Shown: positions 24,286 to 34,672, counted from the stretch's first letter. The stretch: DNA of 64,000 nucleotides from an uncultured Oscillospiraceae bacterium (GCA_934462925.1 CAKSIT010000006.1:62001-126000), one strand, 5' to 3'. Translations and numbers: made by a program. Notes: generated from the sequence alone by a model not told the origin.

Positions 24286-24948
24286 GTGAACCCTTTGGAG
24301 AAAAGCATATACAGCCTTGTCCTGTCGGACAGCGTGGTTGAGGCGGTGGACGAGCTTGCGCGCGCCGCGGGCATGAGCCGCTCGTCCATGATAAACCAGC
24401 TGCTGGCAGAGCGCGTGGGCTATGCCACGCCCGAAATGCGCCTGCGCGGGGTGCTTGCTTCCGCGAGAGAGGCGATGAAAGACGGCTTTTACATGGTAGA
24501 GCAGCCCACGGGCAGCACGCTCAGCTGCCGCACGTCGCTTAAGTACCGCTACAAGCCCACGGTACGCTACAGCGTGGAGATATTCACGCTCGGGCGGGAG
24601 AGCGCGGGCAGGCTGCGGGCGCAGCTGCGCACGCAGAACTACAGGCTCATACAGGATTTTGTGGGCTTTTTAATGCTCTGGGGCAGGTTCGAGCGGGAGT
24701 ACGTTGTGCCGAAATACGCGCACGATATAGTTTACTCCGCCGACGACGGGAAATTCACGCGGGTGTTCAATATGCCTGCGGGGAGTATCTCGGACGACGA
24801 GCTTGGCGCTGCTGTCGCGGATTATCTTACGATGTTCGACGCGGCGCTGAAAGCGTATTTCGCGAAGCTGCCCGACGACATTGCGGCGGCGCAGGCGGCG
24901 CGGGAGTGCTATCGGCACGATATCGCGCGGCAGAAGTACATTCTGTAG
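24286..24948 (+). CDS. Hypothetical protein with ribbon-helix-helix-like N-terminus
   Basis: 220 residues. The first 45 (YSLVLSDSVVEAVDELARAAGMSRSSMINQLLAERVG) have the strand-helix-helix layout of MetJ/Arc/CopG-type DNA-binding proteins. The rest (about 170 residues, one Tyr/Arg-rich region around YKPTVRYSVEIFTLGRESAGRLRAQLR) is not recognised. The start is either GTG 24286 or TTG 24295; the AAAGGAAAGGAG box is better spaced for TTG, so the protein may be 217 residues. It has a strong promoter and a 70-bp gap before clpB. A DNA-binding regulator is possible but unproven. Confidence 0.7.
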   Translation: MNPLEKSIYSLVLSDSVVEAVDELARAAGMSRSSMINQLLAERVGYATPEMRLRGVLASAREAMKDGFYMVEQPTGSTLSCRTSLKYRYKPTVRYSVEIFTLGRESAGRLRAQLRTQNYRLIQDFVGFLMLWGRFEREYVVPKYAHDIVYSADDGKFTRVFNMPAGSISDDELGAAVADYLTMFDAALKAYFAKLPDDIAAAQAARECYRHDIARQKYIL

Positions 24949-25018
24949 CGGCGCGGCGCGTTCCATTAAGTTTATGCAATAATGCGGAGTAATCCGTTTA
25001 CGACGAGGAGGTAATATT

Positions 25019-27616
25019 ATGAACCCCAACAAATACACACAAAAATCGCTCGACGCGGTGCAGGAGGCGCAGGACCTGTCGCTGAGCTATCAGAACAACT
25101 GCGTTGAACCCGAGCATCTGCTCTATGCGCTTGTAAACGACGAGGGCGGCGTTGTGCCGCAGCTTCTCACTAAAATGAACGTTGACGCGGACGGCGTAAA
25201 GGCGGCTGCGCTTAAGTTTATCGAGGGCATGCCGCGCGTTACGGGCAGCGGCAGAGAGGCGGGAAAGATATACGTTTCCGCAGACCTTGACAGGGTGCTG
25301 ACGGATGCGGAGGCGCAGGCGGAGCGCATGAAGGACGACTACGTTTCCGTGGAGCATTTGTTCTTAGCGCTTGTTGAGAAAGGCTCGAGCGGCACGGCGG
25401 GCATATTCAAGAGCTTTGGCGTTGAGAAGAACAGGCTGCTCAAGGCGCTTTCGGATATACGCGGCAATCAGCGCGTATCCTCGCGCAACCCCGAGGAAAC
25501 CTACGACGTGCTTAAGAAATACGGTCAGGACCTTGTGGAGCTTGCGCGGCAGAACAAGCTCGACCCCGTTATCGGCAGGGACAGCGAGATAAGAAACGTT
25601 ATCCGCATTCTTTCGAGAAAAACCAAGAACAACCCCTGCCTTATCGGCGAGCCGGGCGTCGGCAAGACCGCCATTGCGGAGGGCCTTGCGCTGCGTATCG
25701 TGCGCGGCGACGTACCCGCAAACCTTAAGGACAGAAAGGTGTTCTCGCTGGATATGGGCGCGCTTATCGCGGGCGCTAAGTATCAGGGTGAGTTTGAGGA
25801 GCGCCTTAAGGCGGTACTCAACGAGGTGAAAAAGAGCGAGGGCAGGATACTTCTGTTCATTGATGAAATACACCTTATCGTGGGCGCGGGCAAGACAAGC
25901 GGCGCTATGGACGCGGGCAACCTGCTAAAGCCCATGCTGGCGCGCGGCGAGCTGCACTGCATAGGCGCTACCACGCTTGACGAGTACTCAAAGTACATCG
26001 AAAAAGACCCCGCGCTTGAAAGGCGTTTCCAGAAGGTGCAGGTGGACGAGCCTACGGTGGAGGACACCATTTCCATACTGCGCGGCTTAAAGGAGCGCTA
26101 CGAGGTGTTCCACGGCGTAAAGATACACGACGGCGCGCTTATTTCCGCCGCCGTATTGTCCAACCGCTACATCACCGACCGCTTTTTGCCCGATAAGGCT
26201 ATAGACCTTGTGGACGAGGCGTGCGCGATGATAAAGACCGAAATGGACTCCATGCCTGCGGAGATGGACGAGATATCCCGCAGCATCATGCAGCACGAGA
26301 TAGAGGAAGCGGCGCTCACCAAGGAAACCGACAAGCTTTCGCAGGAACACCTTGCAGAGATACGCAAAGAGCTTGCTGAAATGCGCGAGAAGTTTGACGC
26401 AATGAAAGCAAAGTGGGAGAACGAGAAAAAGGCTATCACCCGCGTGCAGGACCTGCGCAAGGAGATAGAGAACACCAACGCCGAGATAGAAAAGGCAAAG
26501 CGCGAGTACAACCTTAACCGCGCCGCAGAGCTGCAGTACGGCAAGCTGCCTAACCTGCAAAAAGAACTCGCAGCCGAGGAGGAGCTTGCAGAGCAGGCCA
26601 AGAACGACTCGCTGCTGCGCGACAAGGTAGGCGAGGAGGAGATAGCGAAGATTGTAGCGCGCTGGACGGGCATACCCGTGGCAAAGCTTGTAGAGGGCGA
26701 GCGGCAGAAGATACTCCACCTCGGCGAAACGCTGCATAAGCGCGTTATCGGGCAGGACGAGGCTGTAAGCCGCGTAACGGAGGCTATCATGCGCTCGCGC
26801 GCGGGCATAAACGACCCGAGAAAGCCGCTGGGCTCGTTCCTGTTCCTAGGCCCTACGGGCGTAGGCAAAACGGAGCTTGCAAAGGCTCTTGCCGAGGCGC
26901 TGTTCGACGACGAACACAACATTGTGCGCATTGATATGTCGGAATACATGGAGAAGCACAACGTATCCCGCCTTATCGGAGCGCCTCCAGGATACGTGGG
27001 CTACGAGGAGGGCGGCCAGCTTACCGAGGCGGTGCGCAGAAAGCCCTACTCCGTTGTGCTTTTCGACGAGGTGGAAAAGGCTCACCCCGACGTGTTCAAC
27101 GTGCTGCTGCAGATACTCGACGACGGCAGAGTTACCGACAGTCAGGGCAGAACGGTGGATTTCAAGAACACCATAATCATACTCACCTCGAACCTCGGTA
27201 GCCAGTTCATTCTCGACGGCATGAACGAGGACGGCACTATTTCCGACGAGGCGCGCGCGAACGTGGACTCGCTGCTTAAGCGTTCGTTCCGCCCCGAGTT
27301 CCTCAACCGCCTTGACGAGATTGTGTTCTACAAGCCGCTTACAAAGGACGAGATTTTCGGCATAATCGACCTTCAGACGAACGACCTGCGCCGCCGCCTG
27401 AAGGACAAGCAGCTTTCGCTCGACATCACGGACGAAGCAAAGCAGCTCATCGTGGACTCCAGCTACGACCCGAGCTTCGGCGCGCGCCCGCTTAAGAGAT
27501 ATATCCAGCGCAACCTCGAAACGCTTATCGCGCGCGAGATACTCGGGGACAGCGTTCATCAGGGCGACACGATACACATAGGCGTAAAGGACGGCGCTCT
27601 GGCGGTATGCGAGTAA
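25019..27616 (+). CDS. clpB: ATP-dependent disaggregase ClpB
   Basis: 865 residues, the family length. Clp N-domain (1-150), first AAA+ with [10 protein letters not shown] and [11 protein letters not shown], the long middle coiled coil (about 405-525, Glu/Lys-rich), second AAA+ with [10 protein letters not shown] and [13 protein letters not shown], and a C-terminal D2-small domain. With DnaK it pulls apart protein aggregates. RBS GAGGAGG. No CIRCE or CtsR-type operator was recognised in the 70-bp upstream gap, so heat-shock control is not evident. A terminator follows. Confidence 0.97.
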   Translation: MNPNKYTQKSLDAVQEAQDLSLSYQNNCVEPEHLLYALVNDEGGVVPQLLTKMNVDADGVKAAALKFIEGMPRVTGSGREAGKIYVSADLDRVLTDAEAQAERMKDDYVSVEHLFLALVEKGSSGTAGIFKSFGVEKNRLLKALSDIRGNQRVSSRNPEETYDVLKKYGQDLVELARQNKLDPVIGRDSEIRNVIRILSRKTKNNPCLIGEPGVGKTAIAEGLALRIVRGDVPANLKDRKVFSLDMGALIAGAKYQGEFEERLKAVLNEVKKSEGRILLFIDEIHLIVGAGKTSGAMDAGNLLKPMLARGELHCIGATTLDEYSKYIEKDPALERRFQKVQVDEPTVEDTISILRGLKERYEVFHGVKIHDGALISAAVLSNRYITDRFLPDKAIDLVDEACAMIKTEMDSMPAEMDEISRSIMQHEIEEAALTKETDKLSQEHLAEIRKELAEMREKFDAMKAKWENEKKAITRVQDLRKEIENTNAEIEKAKREYNLNRAAELQYGKLPNLQKELAAEEELAEQAKNDSLLRDKVGEEEIAKIVARWTGIPVAKLVEGERQKILHLGETLHKRVIGQDEAVSRVTEAIMRSRAGINDPRKPLGSFLFLGPTGVGKTELAKALAEALFDDEHNIVRIDMSEYMEKHNVSRLIGAPPGYVGYEEGGQLTEAVRRKPYSVVLFDEVEKAHPDVFNVLLQILDDGRVTDSQGRTVDFKNTIIILTSNLGSQFILDGMNEDGTISDEARANVDSLLKRSFRPEFLNRLDEIVFYKPLTKDEIFGIIDLQTNDLRRRLKDKQLSLDITDEAKQLIVDSSYDPSFGARPLKRYIQRNLETLIAREILGDSVHQGDTIHIGVKDGALAVCE

Positions 27617-27647
27617 CGGTTTAAGCGCCATAATCTGTAATATTTGT

Positions 27648-27681
27648 CCCCGCTTCAAGGTCTTGGAGCGGGGGCTTTTTC
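27648..27681 (+). terminator. Terminator of clpB
   Basis: CCCCGCTtC / GgAGCGGGG stem followed by CTTTTTC. A second hairpin, TCTTTGCG..CGCAAAGA, follows at about 27680-27704. Confidence 0.85.
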
Positions 27682-27851
27682 TTTGCGCGGGAGCGCAAAG
27701 AAAAGGAAAACGATTACAACATATGTGCAAAATTAACAAAAATGAAGATTAAAATTCTATGTTTGGTTCAAAATGGGAAAGATTCAACAAAAAAAGGGCG
27801 GTTATCGGGTTAAGATTTTAACAACAGGTGGTGAAAAAATCAAAAAAAATA

Positions 27852-27880
27852 TTGCAATATGCTCTGAAATGGTGTATAAT
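27852..27880 (+). promoter_or_regulatory. Promoter of the flagellar/chemotaxis operon
   Basis: TTGCAA (27852-27857), 17-bp spacer, TATAAT (27875-27880), giving a leader of about 105 nt before flgB. This is a sigma-A type promoter; no sigma-28 motif was seen. The 27617-27991 gap otherwise holds only the clpB terminator and A/T-rich sequence. Confidence 0.75.
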
Positions 27881-27991
27881 TAAAATACGGATAGCCATGC
27901 TCTTAAATAAGTCTGTAAAGAAACGGCGCGGCGGTCTGCCGCGGCGGACAGGCTCTGACGGCATGGCAGGCAAAGCAAAGGGGAAAGACTT

Positions 27992-28357
27992 ATGGCACTT
28001 TTTGATACTACGGCATTCAGAATAACCGAGCAGGGTCTCGCGGTACTCTGGCAGAAGCAGCAGATAATCAGCCAGAACATTGCGAATCAGGATACGCCCG
28101 GTTACAAATGCAAATATTTGGAGTTCAGCGGCATTCTGCGCGACAAGCTTCGCGCGGACGGCTCAGTCAAGAAGGAGCTTGGACTGTCACAGAGAGTGGT
28201 AACGGATTATGCCACCAACGACCAGGGCGACGAGAACAATGTTGACCAGGACACGCAGAGCGCGGAGCTTGCAAGGGCGCAGATACAGTACGACGCGCTT
28301 ATAAACCAGATGAACGGCAACTTCACGCGTATGAACAGCGCGCTCGTCACCAAGTAA
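27992..28357 (+). CDS. flgB: Flagellar basal-body rod protein FlgB
   Basis: 121 residues. The N-terminal rod signature QQIISQNIANQDTPGYKCKYLEF (xNIANxxTPGYK) is clear. FlgB is a proximal rod component, exported by the flagellar type III system. RBS AAAGGGGAAAG. It is the first gene of the large flagellar operon and is followed 12 bp later by flgC. Confidence 0.95.
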   Translation: MALFDTTAFRITEQGLAVLWQKQQIISQNIANQDTPGYKCKYLEFSGILRDKLRADGSVKKELGLSQRVVTDYATNDQGDENNVDQDTQSAELARAQIQYDALINQMNGNFTRMNSALVTK

Positions 28358-28369
28358 CGGAGGTAAGCA

Positions 28370-28828
28370 ATGGCATTTTTAAGCTCGCTTAATATCCCGC
28401 TTTCGGGTATGACCGCGGAGAGATTCCGCCTCGACATAATCTCGCAGAACATAGCGAACGCCGACAACGTAGGCACTACGGCGGACGAGGCGTACAAGCG
28501 CCAGATGGTGGTTTTCGGCGAGGATAAGTCCTTTAAGAGCATTCTGCGCACCAAAATGGGGCAGGGTGAGTCGAAATTCTACAAGTACATACAGCTCAGG
28601 GGCGTTGAGGCTACCCGCGTTGTGGACGACCCCACTCCTGCAGAGCCTGTGTACAGCCCGAATCACCCGCTGGCGGACGAGTACGGATACGTGTACGAGT
28701 CCAACGTTGACGTAGCGACCGAGCAGCTTGACGCTATGGAGGCGTCCAATATGTTCAACGCGAACTACGAGGTGTTTAACGTGGTAACGCAGATGGCGCA
28801 GAAAGCGCTCAACATAGGCAAGGGCTGA
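28370..28828 (+). CDS. flgC: Flagellar basal-body rod protein FlgC
   Basis: 152 residues. Starts MAFLSSLNIPLSGMTAERFRLDIISQNIANADNVGTTADEAYKRQMV and ends with the conserved FNANYEVFNVVTQMAQKALNIGKG coiled-coil tail of rod proteins. FlgC joins FlgB and FliE in the proximal rod. CGGAGG RBS 12 bp after flgB. Confidence 0.96.
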   Translation: MAFLSSLNIPLSGMTAERFRLDIISQNIANADNVGTTADEAYKRQMVVFGEDKSFKSILRTKMGQGESKFYKYIQLRGVEATRVVDDPTPAEPVYSPNHPLADEYGYVYESNVDVATEQLDAMEASNMFNANYEVFNVVTQMAQKALNIGKG

Positions 28829-28879
28829 TAAGCCCCGTTGTAACGCTAAAAACGACCTTTGTGAAAGGATATACATAAA

Positions 28880-29194
28880 ATGATAGAGCTTGTATCTCTC
28901 GACCAGCTGTCGAGAATGGACCGCATGAAGCCGATGGAGTCTGAAAGGACGCTCACGGCGATAAATACCGACAAGGCCTCTTTCCTCGACGTGTTCAGAG
29001 GCATGGTGGACAACGTTATCGAAACCAACGAGCAGGTAGACCGCGACGCTATCGACGTAATGCTCGGCAATATCGACGACCTTGCAACCGTGCAGGCGAA
29101 CATTGAAAAGGCAAATACTGCGGTGGATATGCTTGTTACCGTGAAGAACGAGGTTCTGAGCGCTTACAGCACCATCATCAATATGCAGGTGTGA
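28880..29194 (+). CDS. fliE: Flagellar hook-basal body complex protein FliE
   Basis: 104 residues. The C-terminal half (ETNEQVDRDAIDVMLGNIDDLATVQANIEKANTAVDMLVTVKNEVLSAYSTIINMQV) matches FliE, the adaptor between MS ring and rod. The N-terminal half is less conserved, as usual. Position between flgC and fliF is the canonical order. Confidence 0.94.
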   Translation: MIELVSLDQLSRMDRMKPMESERTLTAINTDKASFLDVFRGMVDNVIETNEQVDRDAIDVMLGNIDDLATVQANIEKANTAVDMLVTVKNEVLSAYSTIINMQV

Positions 29195-29218
29195 TATCTG
29201 CGTCGGAGGCTTTCGTGA

Positions 29219-30874
29219 ATGAATGAACGATTAAAGAAGATAGGGACTGCCGTTAAGGATAAGTGGACAGGCTTTTCCAAGGTAGTCAAGGTGCTGATAA
29301 TCTCCATACCGATAGCCGTTATTGCGGCTATCGTGGTAGTGGCGATACTTTCTGCGGGCAGAAATATGGCGGTGCTGTACTCGGGGCTTACCGCGGCTGA
29401 GGCGCAGGAGATATCCTCCGCGATAAAGGGCATGGGCGTCGAGGACGTCAGCATGAACAGCAGCGGCGAGATATTAGTCCCCGAAACGCAGGTGGATTAC
29501 CTGAGAATGCAGCTTGCTGTGCAGGGCTACCCCAAGCAGAGCGCAAGCTACGACATATGGAACGACGGCATAGACCTGTGGTCTACGGATTCCGATAAGC
29601 GCGAGGTGCAGCGCCAGCAGCGCGAGGCGCGCCTTGCAACGACGCTCGTACAGCTCGAGGCTGTGCAGAGCGCTACGGTAAACCTCGATATCCCCGAGGA
29701 CAAGGACTACGTTATTGTAGAGAACAAGGGCATTCCCACCTGCTCGATAACGCTTGCGCTGCGCGACGGCAAGGAGCTTACAAACTCCGAGGTGCGCGCT
29801 ATCTACAGCATGGTAACGTCAAGCGTTGACGGGCTGATAAACGACAACGTGTCTATAATCGACACAAAGGGACGCGAGTACCAGTGGATTTCCGAGGAGG
29901 AGGAGAATAGCGGGCTTGTTGACGCCTCGGGCGTTGCGATAGGGCAGAAGCGCCTGCAGTTCCAGAAGGAGTTCCGCGAAGCGCTTATGGAGAACCTGCG
30001 CGGGCTGTTCGACCCCGCGTTCGGCGAGAACGGCTACTCGATTAACGTTACGGCGCTCCTCAATTACGACAACATGAAGCAGACGTCCACGGAGTACATA
30101 CCCTCCGGCGACGAAAACACGGGCGTTCTCGACCACTCCGTTAACGTGACCGAGGGCGCGGCGCTCGATTCCGCAGACGGTCTTGTGGGCGTTACCCCCA
30201 ACGCCGACGAATCGCCCGACTACCCGACGTACGTCGGTCTGGAGGACGGGCAGAGCTACTACTACCACAAGGACGAGCAGCAGTACGACGTATCCAACGT
30301 TGTGACCGAGGTGCTTAAGGACGGCTACTCGATAGACAAGCTGAGCGTGGCGCTGCTTATCGACACCAACAGCCTGTCCGATACCGAGCGCGAGAATTTC
30401 GCGGATATCGTGGCAAAGGCTGCGGGTACTTCCATTGACAACGTGTCGGTGTATAACACCGTGTTCGCGCTGCCCAACAACGGCACTACCGCAGGCACAA
30501 ACAGCGGCATAGACATCTGGACAAGACCTGTTGACAGCTTCCGCGATACGCTGTTGTTCGTGGTTATAGGCCTTGGCGTGCTGCTTATAATGCTGCTTAT
30601 CATCTCCCTTTTCATGGGCAGAAGCAGAAAGCGCAAGATTCGCCACAGACAGGAGCAGGCGGCAGCCGCTGCGGCTGCCGCGGGCGCTCAGCAGCCGATA
30701 GTTCCGCAAGAACCCGAAGAACCCGAGGAAGTCGATTTCAACATTGCGAGCCTTACAGAGGAGGCGGGCAAGGATTCGCGCGAAACGATACTCAAGCGCG
30801 AAATCACGGAGTTCTCCAAATCCAGTCCCGAAATCGTGGCTTCTATCATCAAGAATATGCTGCGTGAGGACTGA
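29219..30874 (+). CDS. fliF: Flagellar MS-ring protein FliF
   Basis: 551 residues. Two membrane segments (VVKVLIISIPIAVIAAIVVVAIL near 23-45 and LLFVVIGLGVLLIMLLIISLFMG near 440) bracket the periplasmic-side ring-building YscJ/FliF domains (MAVLYSGLTAAEAQEISSAI; VQSATVNLDIPEDKDYV). The C-terminal cytoplasmic tail (SSPEIVASIIKNMLRED) binds FliG. It forms the ring in the cytoplasmic membrane on which the motor is built. RBS CGGAGG. Confidence 0.96.
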   Translation: MNERLKKIGTAVKDKWTGFSKVVKVLIISIPIAVIAAIVVVAILSAGRNMAVLYSGLTAAEAQEISSAIKGMGVEDVSMNSSGEILVPETQVDYLRMQLAVQGYPKQSASYDIWNDGIDLWSTDSDKREVQRQQREARLATTLVQLEAVQSATVNLDIPEDKDYVIVENKGIPTCSITLALRDGKELTNSEVRAIYSMVTSSVDGLINDNVSIIDTKGREYQWISEEEENSGLVDASGVAIGQKRLQFQKEFREALMENLRGLFDPAFGENGYSINVTALLNYDNMKQTSTEYIPSGDENTGVLDHSVNVTEGAALDSADGLVGVTPNADESPDYPTYVGLEDGQSYYYHKDEQQYDVSNVVTEVLKDGYSIDKLSVALLIDTNSLSDTERENFADIVAKAAGTSIDNVSVYNTVFALPNNGTTAGTNSGIDIWTRPVDSFRDTLLFVVIGLGVLLIMLLIISLFMGRSRKRKIRHRQEQAAAAAAAAGAQQPIVPQEPEEPEEVDFNIASLTEEAGKDSRETILKREITEFSKSSPEIVASIIKNMLRED

Positions 30875-30896
30875 CCGCTTAAGGAGGGGATACTGA

Positions 30897-31922
30897 ATGT
30901 CAAACAAGCAGGAAACCGCACCGGGCGAGCTTACCGCCCCGCAGAAGATAGCCATAGTGCTTGCTTCTATGGGCGCGGAAAACGCCTCTAAAATATACAA
31001 GCACCTGTCCGACGACGAGGTTGAGGCAATCTCCATGGAGCTTGCGCGCATGGATTACCACCCCATTGAAACGGTGGAGGAGGTCCTCAACGAGTTCTAC
31101 GAGCTGTGCCTTACGCAGAAGGTAGTTACCGAGGGCGGCTTTGACTACGCAAAGCAGATACTGGAAAAGGCTTTCGGCGAGGAAGCCGCTTCCAACCTGC
31201 TCAACCGCATAACAAAGCAGCTTAAGACAAAGTCGTTCGACTTTGTGCGCAAGGCGGATTACAAGAACCTTCTTGCAATCGTGCAGAACGAGCACCCGCA
31301 GACCATCGCGCTCATTCTGTCCTACGCGCGCACCGACCAGGCGTCCGCGATACTCTCCGAGCTGCCAAAGGAAAAGCGCGTTGAGGTAGTTGAGAGAATA
31401 GCCAACATGGACAGGGCAAGCCCGGAGATAGTAAAGGCTATCGAGGAGAGCCTCGAGAAGAAGTTTGCAAGGCTCGCCACCACGGAGTCCATGGAAATCG
31501 GCGGCATAAACTACGTTGCGGAGATAATGAACAACGTAGACCGCGCTACCGAGAAATACATATTCGACGAGCTGTCTGCGAGAGACCAGAAGCTTGCGGA
31601 CCTTATCAAGCAGAAGATGTTCGTATTCGAGGATATCGTGCAGCTCGACGCAAAGGCTATACAGGAGTTTGCGAAGCAGGTGGATTCCAAGGACCTTGCA
31701 ATTGCGCTCAAGGGTTCTACGCAGGAGGTTGCGGAGTGCATTTTCTCCAACATCTCCACGCGTGCGAGAGAGAGCCTGCAGGCGGATATCGAGTACCTGC
31801 ACAACGTGCGTATGCGCGACGTGGAGGACGCTCAGCAGCGCATTGTCGGCGTGATAAGGCGGCTTGAGCAGGAGGGCGCGCTTACTATCGCGCGCGGCGG
31901 CGGCGACGAGATAATCGCCTGA
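30897..31922 (+). CDS. fliG: Flagellar motor switch protein FliG
   Basis: 341 residues. N-terminal FliF-binding domain (TAPQKIAIVLASMGAENASKIYKHL), middle domain with the EHPQTIALIL motif, and a C-terminal torque domain with the charged helix (ARDQKLADLIKQKMFVFEDIVQLD). FliG converts the ion flow through MotA/B into rotation and passes CheY-dependent switching from FliM. AAGGAGG RBS, 22 bp after fliF. Confidence 0.97.
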   Translation: MSNKQETAPGELTAPQKIAIVLASMGAENASKIYKHLSDDEVEAISMELARMDYHPIETVEEVLNEFYELCLTQKVVTEGGFDYAKQILEKAFGEEAASNLLNRITKQLKTKSFDFVRKADYKNLLAIVQNEHPQTIALILSYARTDQASAILSELPKEKRVEVVERIANMDRASPEIVKAIEESLEKKFARLATTESMEIGGINYVAEIMNNVDRATEKYIFDELSARDQKLADLIKQKMFVFEDIVQLDAKAIQEFAKQVDSKDLAIALKGSTQEVAECIFSNISTRARESLQADIEYLHNVRMRDVEDAQQRIVGVIRRLEQEGALTIARGGGDEIIA

Positions 31923-31962
31923 CGCCGTAAAGTCCCGCATTTTATCTTAAGGGGAATATTCT

Positions 31963-32910
31963 ATGATTATAAGGAGAGGCTCGGTTCATTGCGGAGGCGG
32001 CGTTGACATATCGAATGTTGTGAACATCGCGCCGAGAGAGCCTGCCGCATCTCCCGCCGAAGCCGAGGAAGTTAAGCCCGTGCAGTACGAAGCCCCGCCC
32101 GAGCCGCAGCAGAAGTCCCGCGAGGAGCTGCTGGACGAGCGCGAGCAGGAGCTTGAAAAGCGCGAGGAGGCGGCTTCCGCCCTTGAACAGGAGCTTGCAA
32201 GGCTTAAAGAGCAGTACATAGAGCAGGGCAAGCAGGTGATAGTCGAGGCGAAGCGCCGCGCGGAGAGCATTACCGCAGCCGCGCAGGAGAACGCCGCGCA
32301 GATAACCGCAGACGCGGAGCAGAACCGCGACAGCGTATTCATAAAGGCGCGCGCGGAGGGCTTTGAGCAGGGCAGAACCGAGGGCATAGACGTGTGCCGC
32401 CGCGAGGGTCAGGGGATTCTTGACGAGGCGAAGCGGTACGCGCAGTCCATAGTCGAGGAAAAGACGGAGCTTTTCGCAGGGTACGAAAAGGAGATTTTCG
32501 ACACCATAATGGCTATCGCCAACAAGGTGACGCTCGACAGCATGGCCGTAAAGGACGGCACGGCGGCGAAAAAGCTCATAAAAAAGGCGGCGAAGGAGTT
32601 CAGCGGCGCGCAGAACATACGCATAACGCTCGACAAGAACGGTGCTACAGAGCAGCTCGCGGGGGACTACGAGTACCTTAAGGAGCTGTGCGGCGGCGCG
32701 GAACACGTCGAGGTGGAGCTTCTGCCCGACGCAGAGCCGGGGACGGTGATTGTCGATAACGGCAGCGAGATAACCGACGCCGGTATAAACACGCAGCTGC
32801 GAATGATACAGGAGCTTGGCAGCGGGCGCTTCAGAGAGCCTGCGAAAAAGAAGAATTCCGCGCAGGAAAAGCGCGGGGAGGTAGGCAGTGGAACTCAAAG
32901 CATTTCGTGA
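31963..32910 (+). CDS. fliH: Flagellar export-apparatus stator protein FliH
   Basis: 315 residues. A long Glu/Gln/Ala-rich coiled coil (about 45-155, for instance LLDEREQELEKREEAASALEQELARL) and a C-terminal FliH/YscL domain (VIVDNGSEITDAGINTQLRMI) identify FliH, the regulator and peripheral stalk of the FliI ATPase. The last 23 bp overlap the fliI start, so the two are probably translationally coupled. A GxxxG-like heptad pattern is less obvious than in enteric FliH. Confidence 0.9.
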   Translation: MIIRRGSVHCGGGVDISNVVNIAPREPAASPAEAEEVKPVQYEAPPEPQQKSREELLDEREQELEKREEAASALEQELARLKEQYIEQGKQVIVEAKRRAESITAAAQENAAQITADAEQNRDSVFIKARAEGFEQGRTEGIDVCRREGQGILDEAKRYAQSIVEEKTELFAGYEKEIFDTIMAIANKVTLDSMAVKDGTAAKKLIKKAAKEFSGAQNIRITLDKNGATEQLAGDYEYLKELCGGAEHVEVELLPDAEPGTVIVDNGSEITDAGINTQLRMIQELGSGRFREPAKKKNSAQEKRGEVGSGTQSIS

Positions 32911-34201
32911 CGATATAGCAAAAAGCGAAACGTTCCGCTGTATGGGCAAAATCGAGAAAATCATCGGCATGACCATCGAGGCAAGCGGCCCGTCGTGCAA
33001 TATAGGCGACGTGTGCAGAATATTCTCGAAGGACATGACATCATATATTAAAGCCGAGGTAGTGGGGTTCAACAAGAGCAACATTCTGCTCATGCCCTAC
33101 ACCGATATTGAGGGCATAGGCCCGGGAAGCATTGTTGACAACACGGGCGACAAGCTCAACGTCCGCGCGGGCCGGGGGCTTGTGGGGCGCATTGTAGACG
33201 CCACAGGCGAGCCGCTCGACGGCGGCGGGGATATCGACTACACCGACGAGGTGTCGATAACGGGTATTCCCGTAAACCCGTTTACAAGGCCGCCGATACA
33301 CGAAACGATAGAGCTTGGCGTAAAGGCCATCGACGGAATGCTCACAATGGGCAAGGGTCAGAGAATGGGCATTTTCGCAGGCTCGGGCGTTGGTAAGTCC
33401 ACGCTTATGGGCATGATAGCGCGAAAAGTCAAGGCTGACGTGAACGTTATAGCGCTCGTGGGCGAGAGAGGCAGAGAGGTTCGCGAGTTTATCGAGCGCG
33501 ACCTTGGGCCGGAGGGCATGGCGCGCTCGGTGCTGGTTGTGGCGACATCCGACCAGCCTGCGATGATGCGCAGCAAATGCCCGCTTACCGCTACCGCTAT
33601 CGCGGAGTACTTCATGAAGCAGGGCAAGGACGTACTGCTGATGATGGACAGCCTTACGCGTTACGCAATGGCGCTGCGCGAGGTGGGACTGTCCACGGGC
33701 GAGCCGCCGATAGCGCGCGGCTACACGCCGTCGATATACAGCAATATGCCGAAGCTGCTTGAGCGCGCGGGGAACTTCCCCGAGGGCTCGATAACGGGCA
33801 TTTATACCGTGCTTGTTGAGGGCGACGACACCAACGAACCCATAGCCGATACGGTGCGGGGCATAATCGACGGACACATCATTCTATCGCGTAAAATAGC
33901 GGCGCAGAACCACTACCCCGCTATAGATATACTTGAAAGCGTTTCGCGACTTATGTCGGAGATAGCCGCGCCCGAGCATAAAATGGCGGCGGGACAGCTG
34001 CGAAACCTGCTTTCGCTTTACACGGCAAATTCCGACCTTATCTCCATAGGCGCGTACAAGCACGGCACAAACCCCGCGCTTGACGAGGCGATTAGCAAGA
34101 TAGACAGGATAAACGAGTTTCTTATGCAGGCCGTCGGCGAGAGCTACACGTTGCAGCAGACGGTTGAGCTGCTGTTGGAAGCAGTCGGCGACAAGAAATA
34201 A
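32888..34201 (+). CDS. fliI: Flagellum-specific ATPase FliI
   Basis: 437 residues from GTG 32888 inside the end of fliH, with GGGGAGG upstream. Motifs of the F1-like type III ATPases: Walker A GIFAGSGVGKSTLMG, VGERGREVREFIE, Walker B LLMMDSLTRYA, and ARGYTPSIYSNMPKLLERAG. It unfolds and releases export substrates at the base of the flagellum. Confidence 0.97.
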   Translation: MELKAFRDDIAKSETFRCMGKIEKIIGMTIEASGPSCNIGDVCRIFSKDMTSYIKAEVVGFNKSNILLMPYTDIEGIGPGSIVDNTGDKLNVRAGRGLVGRIVDATGEPLDGGGDIDYTDEVSITGIPVNPFTRPPIHETIELGVKAIDGMLTMGKGQRMGIFAGSGVGKSTLMGMIARKVKADVNVIALVGERGREVREFIERDLGPEGMARSVLVVATSDQPAMMRSKCPLTATAIAEYFMKQGKDVLLMMDSLTRYAMALREVGLSTGEPPIARGYTPSIYSNMPKLLERAGNFPEGSITGIYTVLVEGDDTNEPIADTVRGIIDGHIILSRKIAAQNHYPAIDILESVSRLMSEIAAPEHKMAAGQLRNLLSLYTANSDLISIGAYKHGTNPALDEAISKIDRINEFLMQAVGESYTLQQTVELLLEAVGDKK

Positions 34202-34213
34202 AGGTGATGTTCA

Positions 34214-34672
34214 ATGAAGAAGTTTCACTTTTCCCTGCAAAAGCTGATGGATTTCAGAGAGCAGGAGCTTGACAGGCAGAAAAACACGCTAAGCGCCCTG
34301 CAGGCGGAGCTTAAGCGCATAAACGACCAGACCGAGGAACTTCGCCTAAAGACCGCGCAGGCAAGCGCGGAGCTTGACGAGGTGTGCGCACGCGGCGCGC
34401 AGATAAGCGACATAGCCCTGCGAAAGCGCTACATCATAAGCTTGCAGCAGGAAATACACCGCATGGAGCTTATGGCGCAGCAAAAGCAGCAGGAGGTAAG
34501 CGCGCAGCTAGACGTTGTGGTTGAGGCCACAAAGGACGTTAAGACCCTTGAAAAGCTTGAGGAAAAGCAGCGCGAGGAGTACGCCCACAAGGAGGGCAAG
34601 GAGAACGAGCTTTTCATTGAGGAGTTCGTGAGCGGACAGACCGTACGCGCAGGACAGCGCGCGGGCGTCTGA
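34214..34672 (+). CDS. fliJ: Flagellar export chaperone FliJ
   Basis: 152 residues, almost entirely an antiparallel coiled coil starting MKKFHFSLQKLMDFREQELDRQK, the typical FliJ N-terminus. FliJ is the stalk-like activator linking FliI to FlhA. It lies 12 bp after fliI. Sequence conservation of FliJ is always low; length, coiled coil and position make the call. Confidence 0.88.
   Translation: MKKFHFSLQKLMDFREQELDRQKNTLSALQAELKRINDQTEELRLKTAQASAELDEVCARGAQISDIALRKRYIISLQQEIHRMELMAQQKQQEVSAQLDVVVEATKDVKTLEKLEEKQREEYAHKEGKENELFIEEFVSGQTVRAGQRAGV

Noticed and set aside
24949..25018. Looked for CIRCE or CtsR operators before clpB
   Set aside because: No TTAGCACTC-N9-GAGTGCTAA or CtsR heptad repeat present.
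27617..27991. Looked for a c-di-GMP (GEMM) or other riboswitch in the flagellar operon leader
   Set aside because: No GEMM core or other known riboswitch motif was recognisable; only a promoter and A/T-rich sequence.
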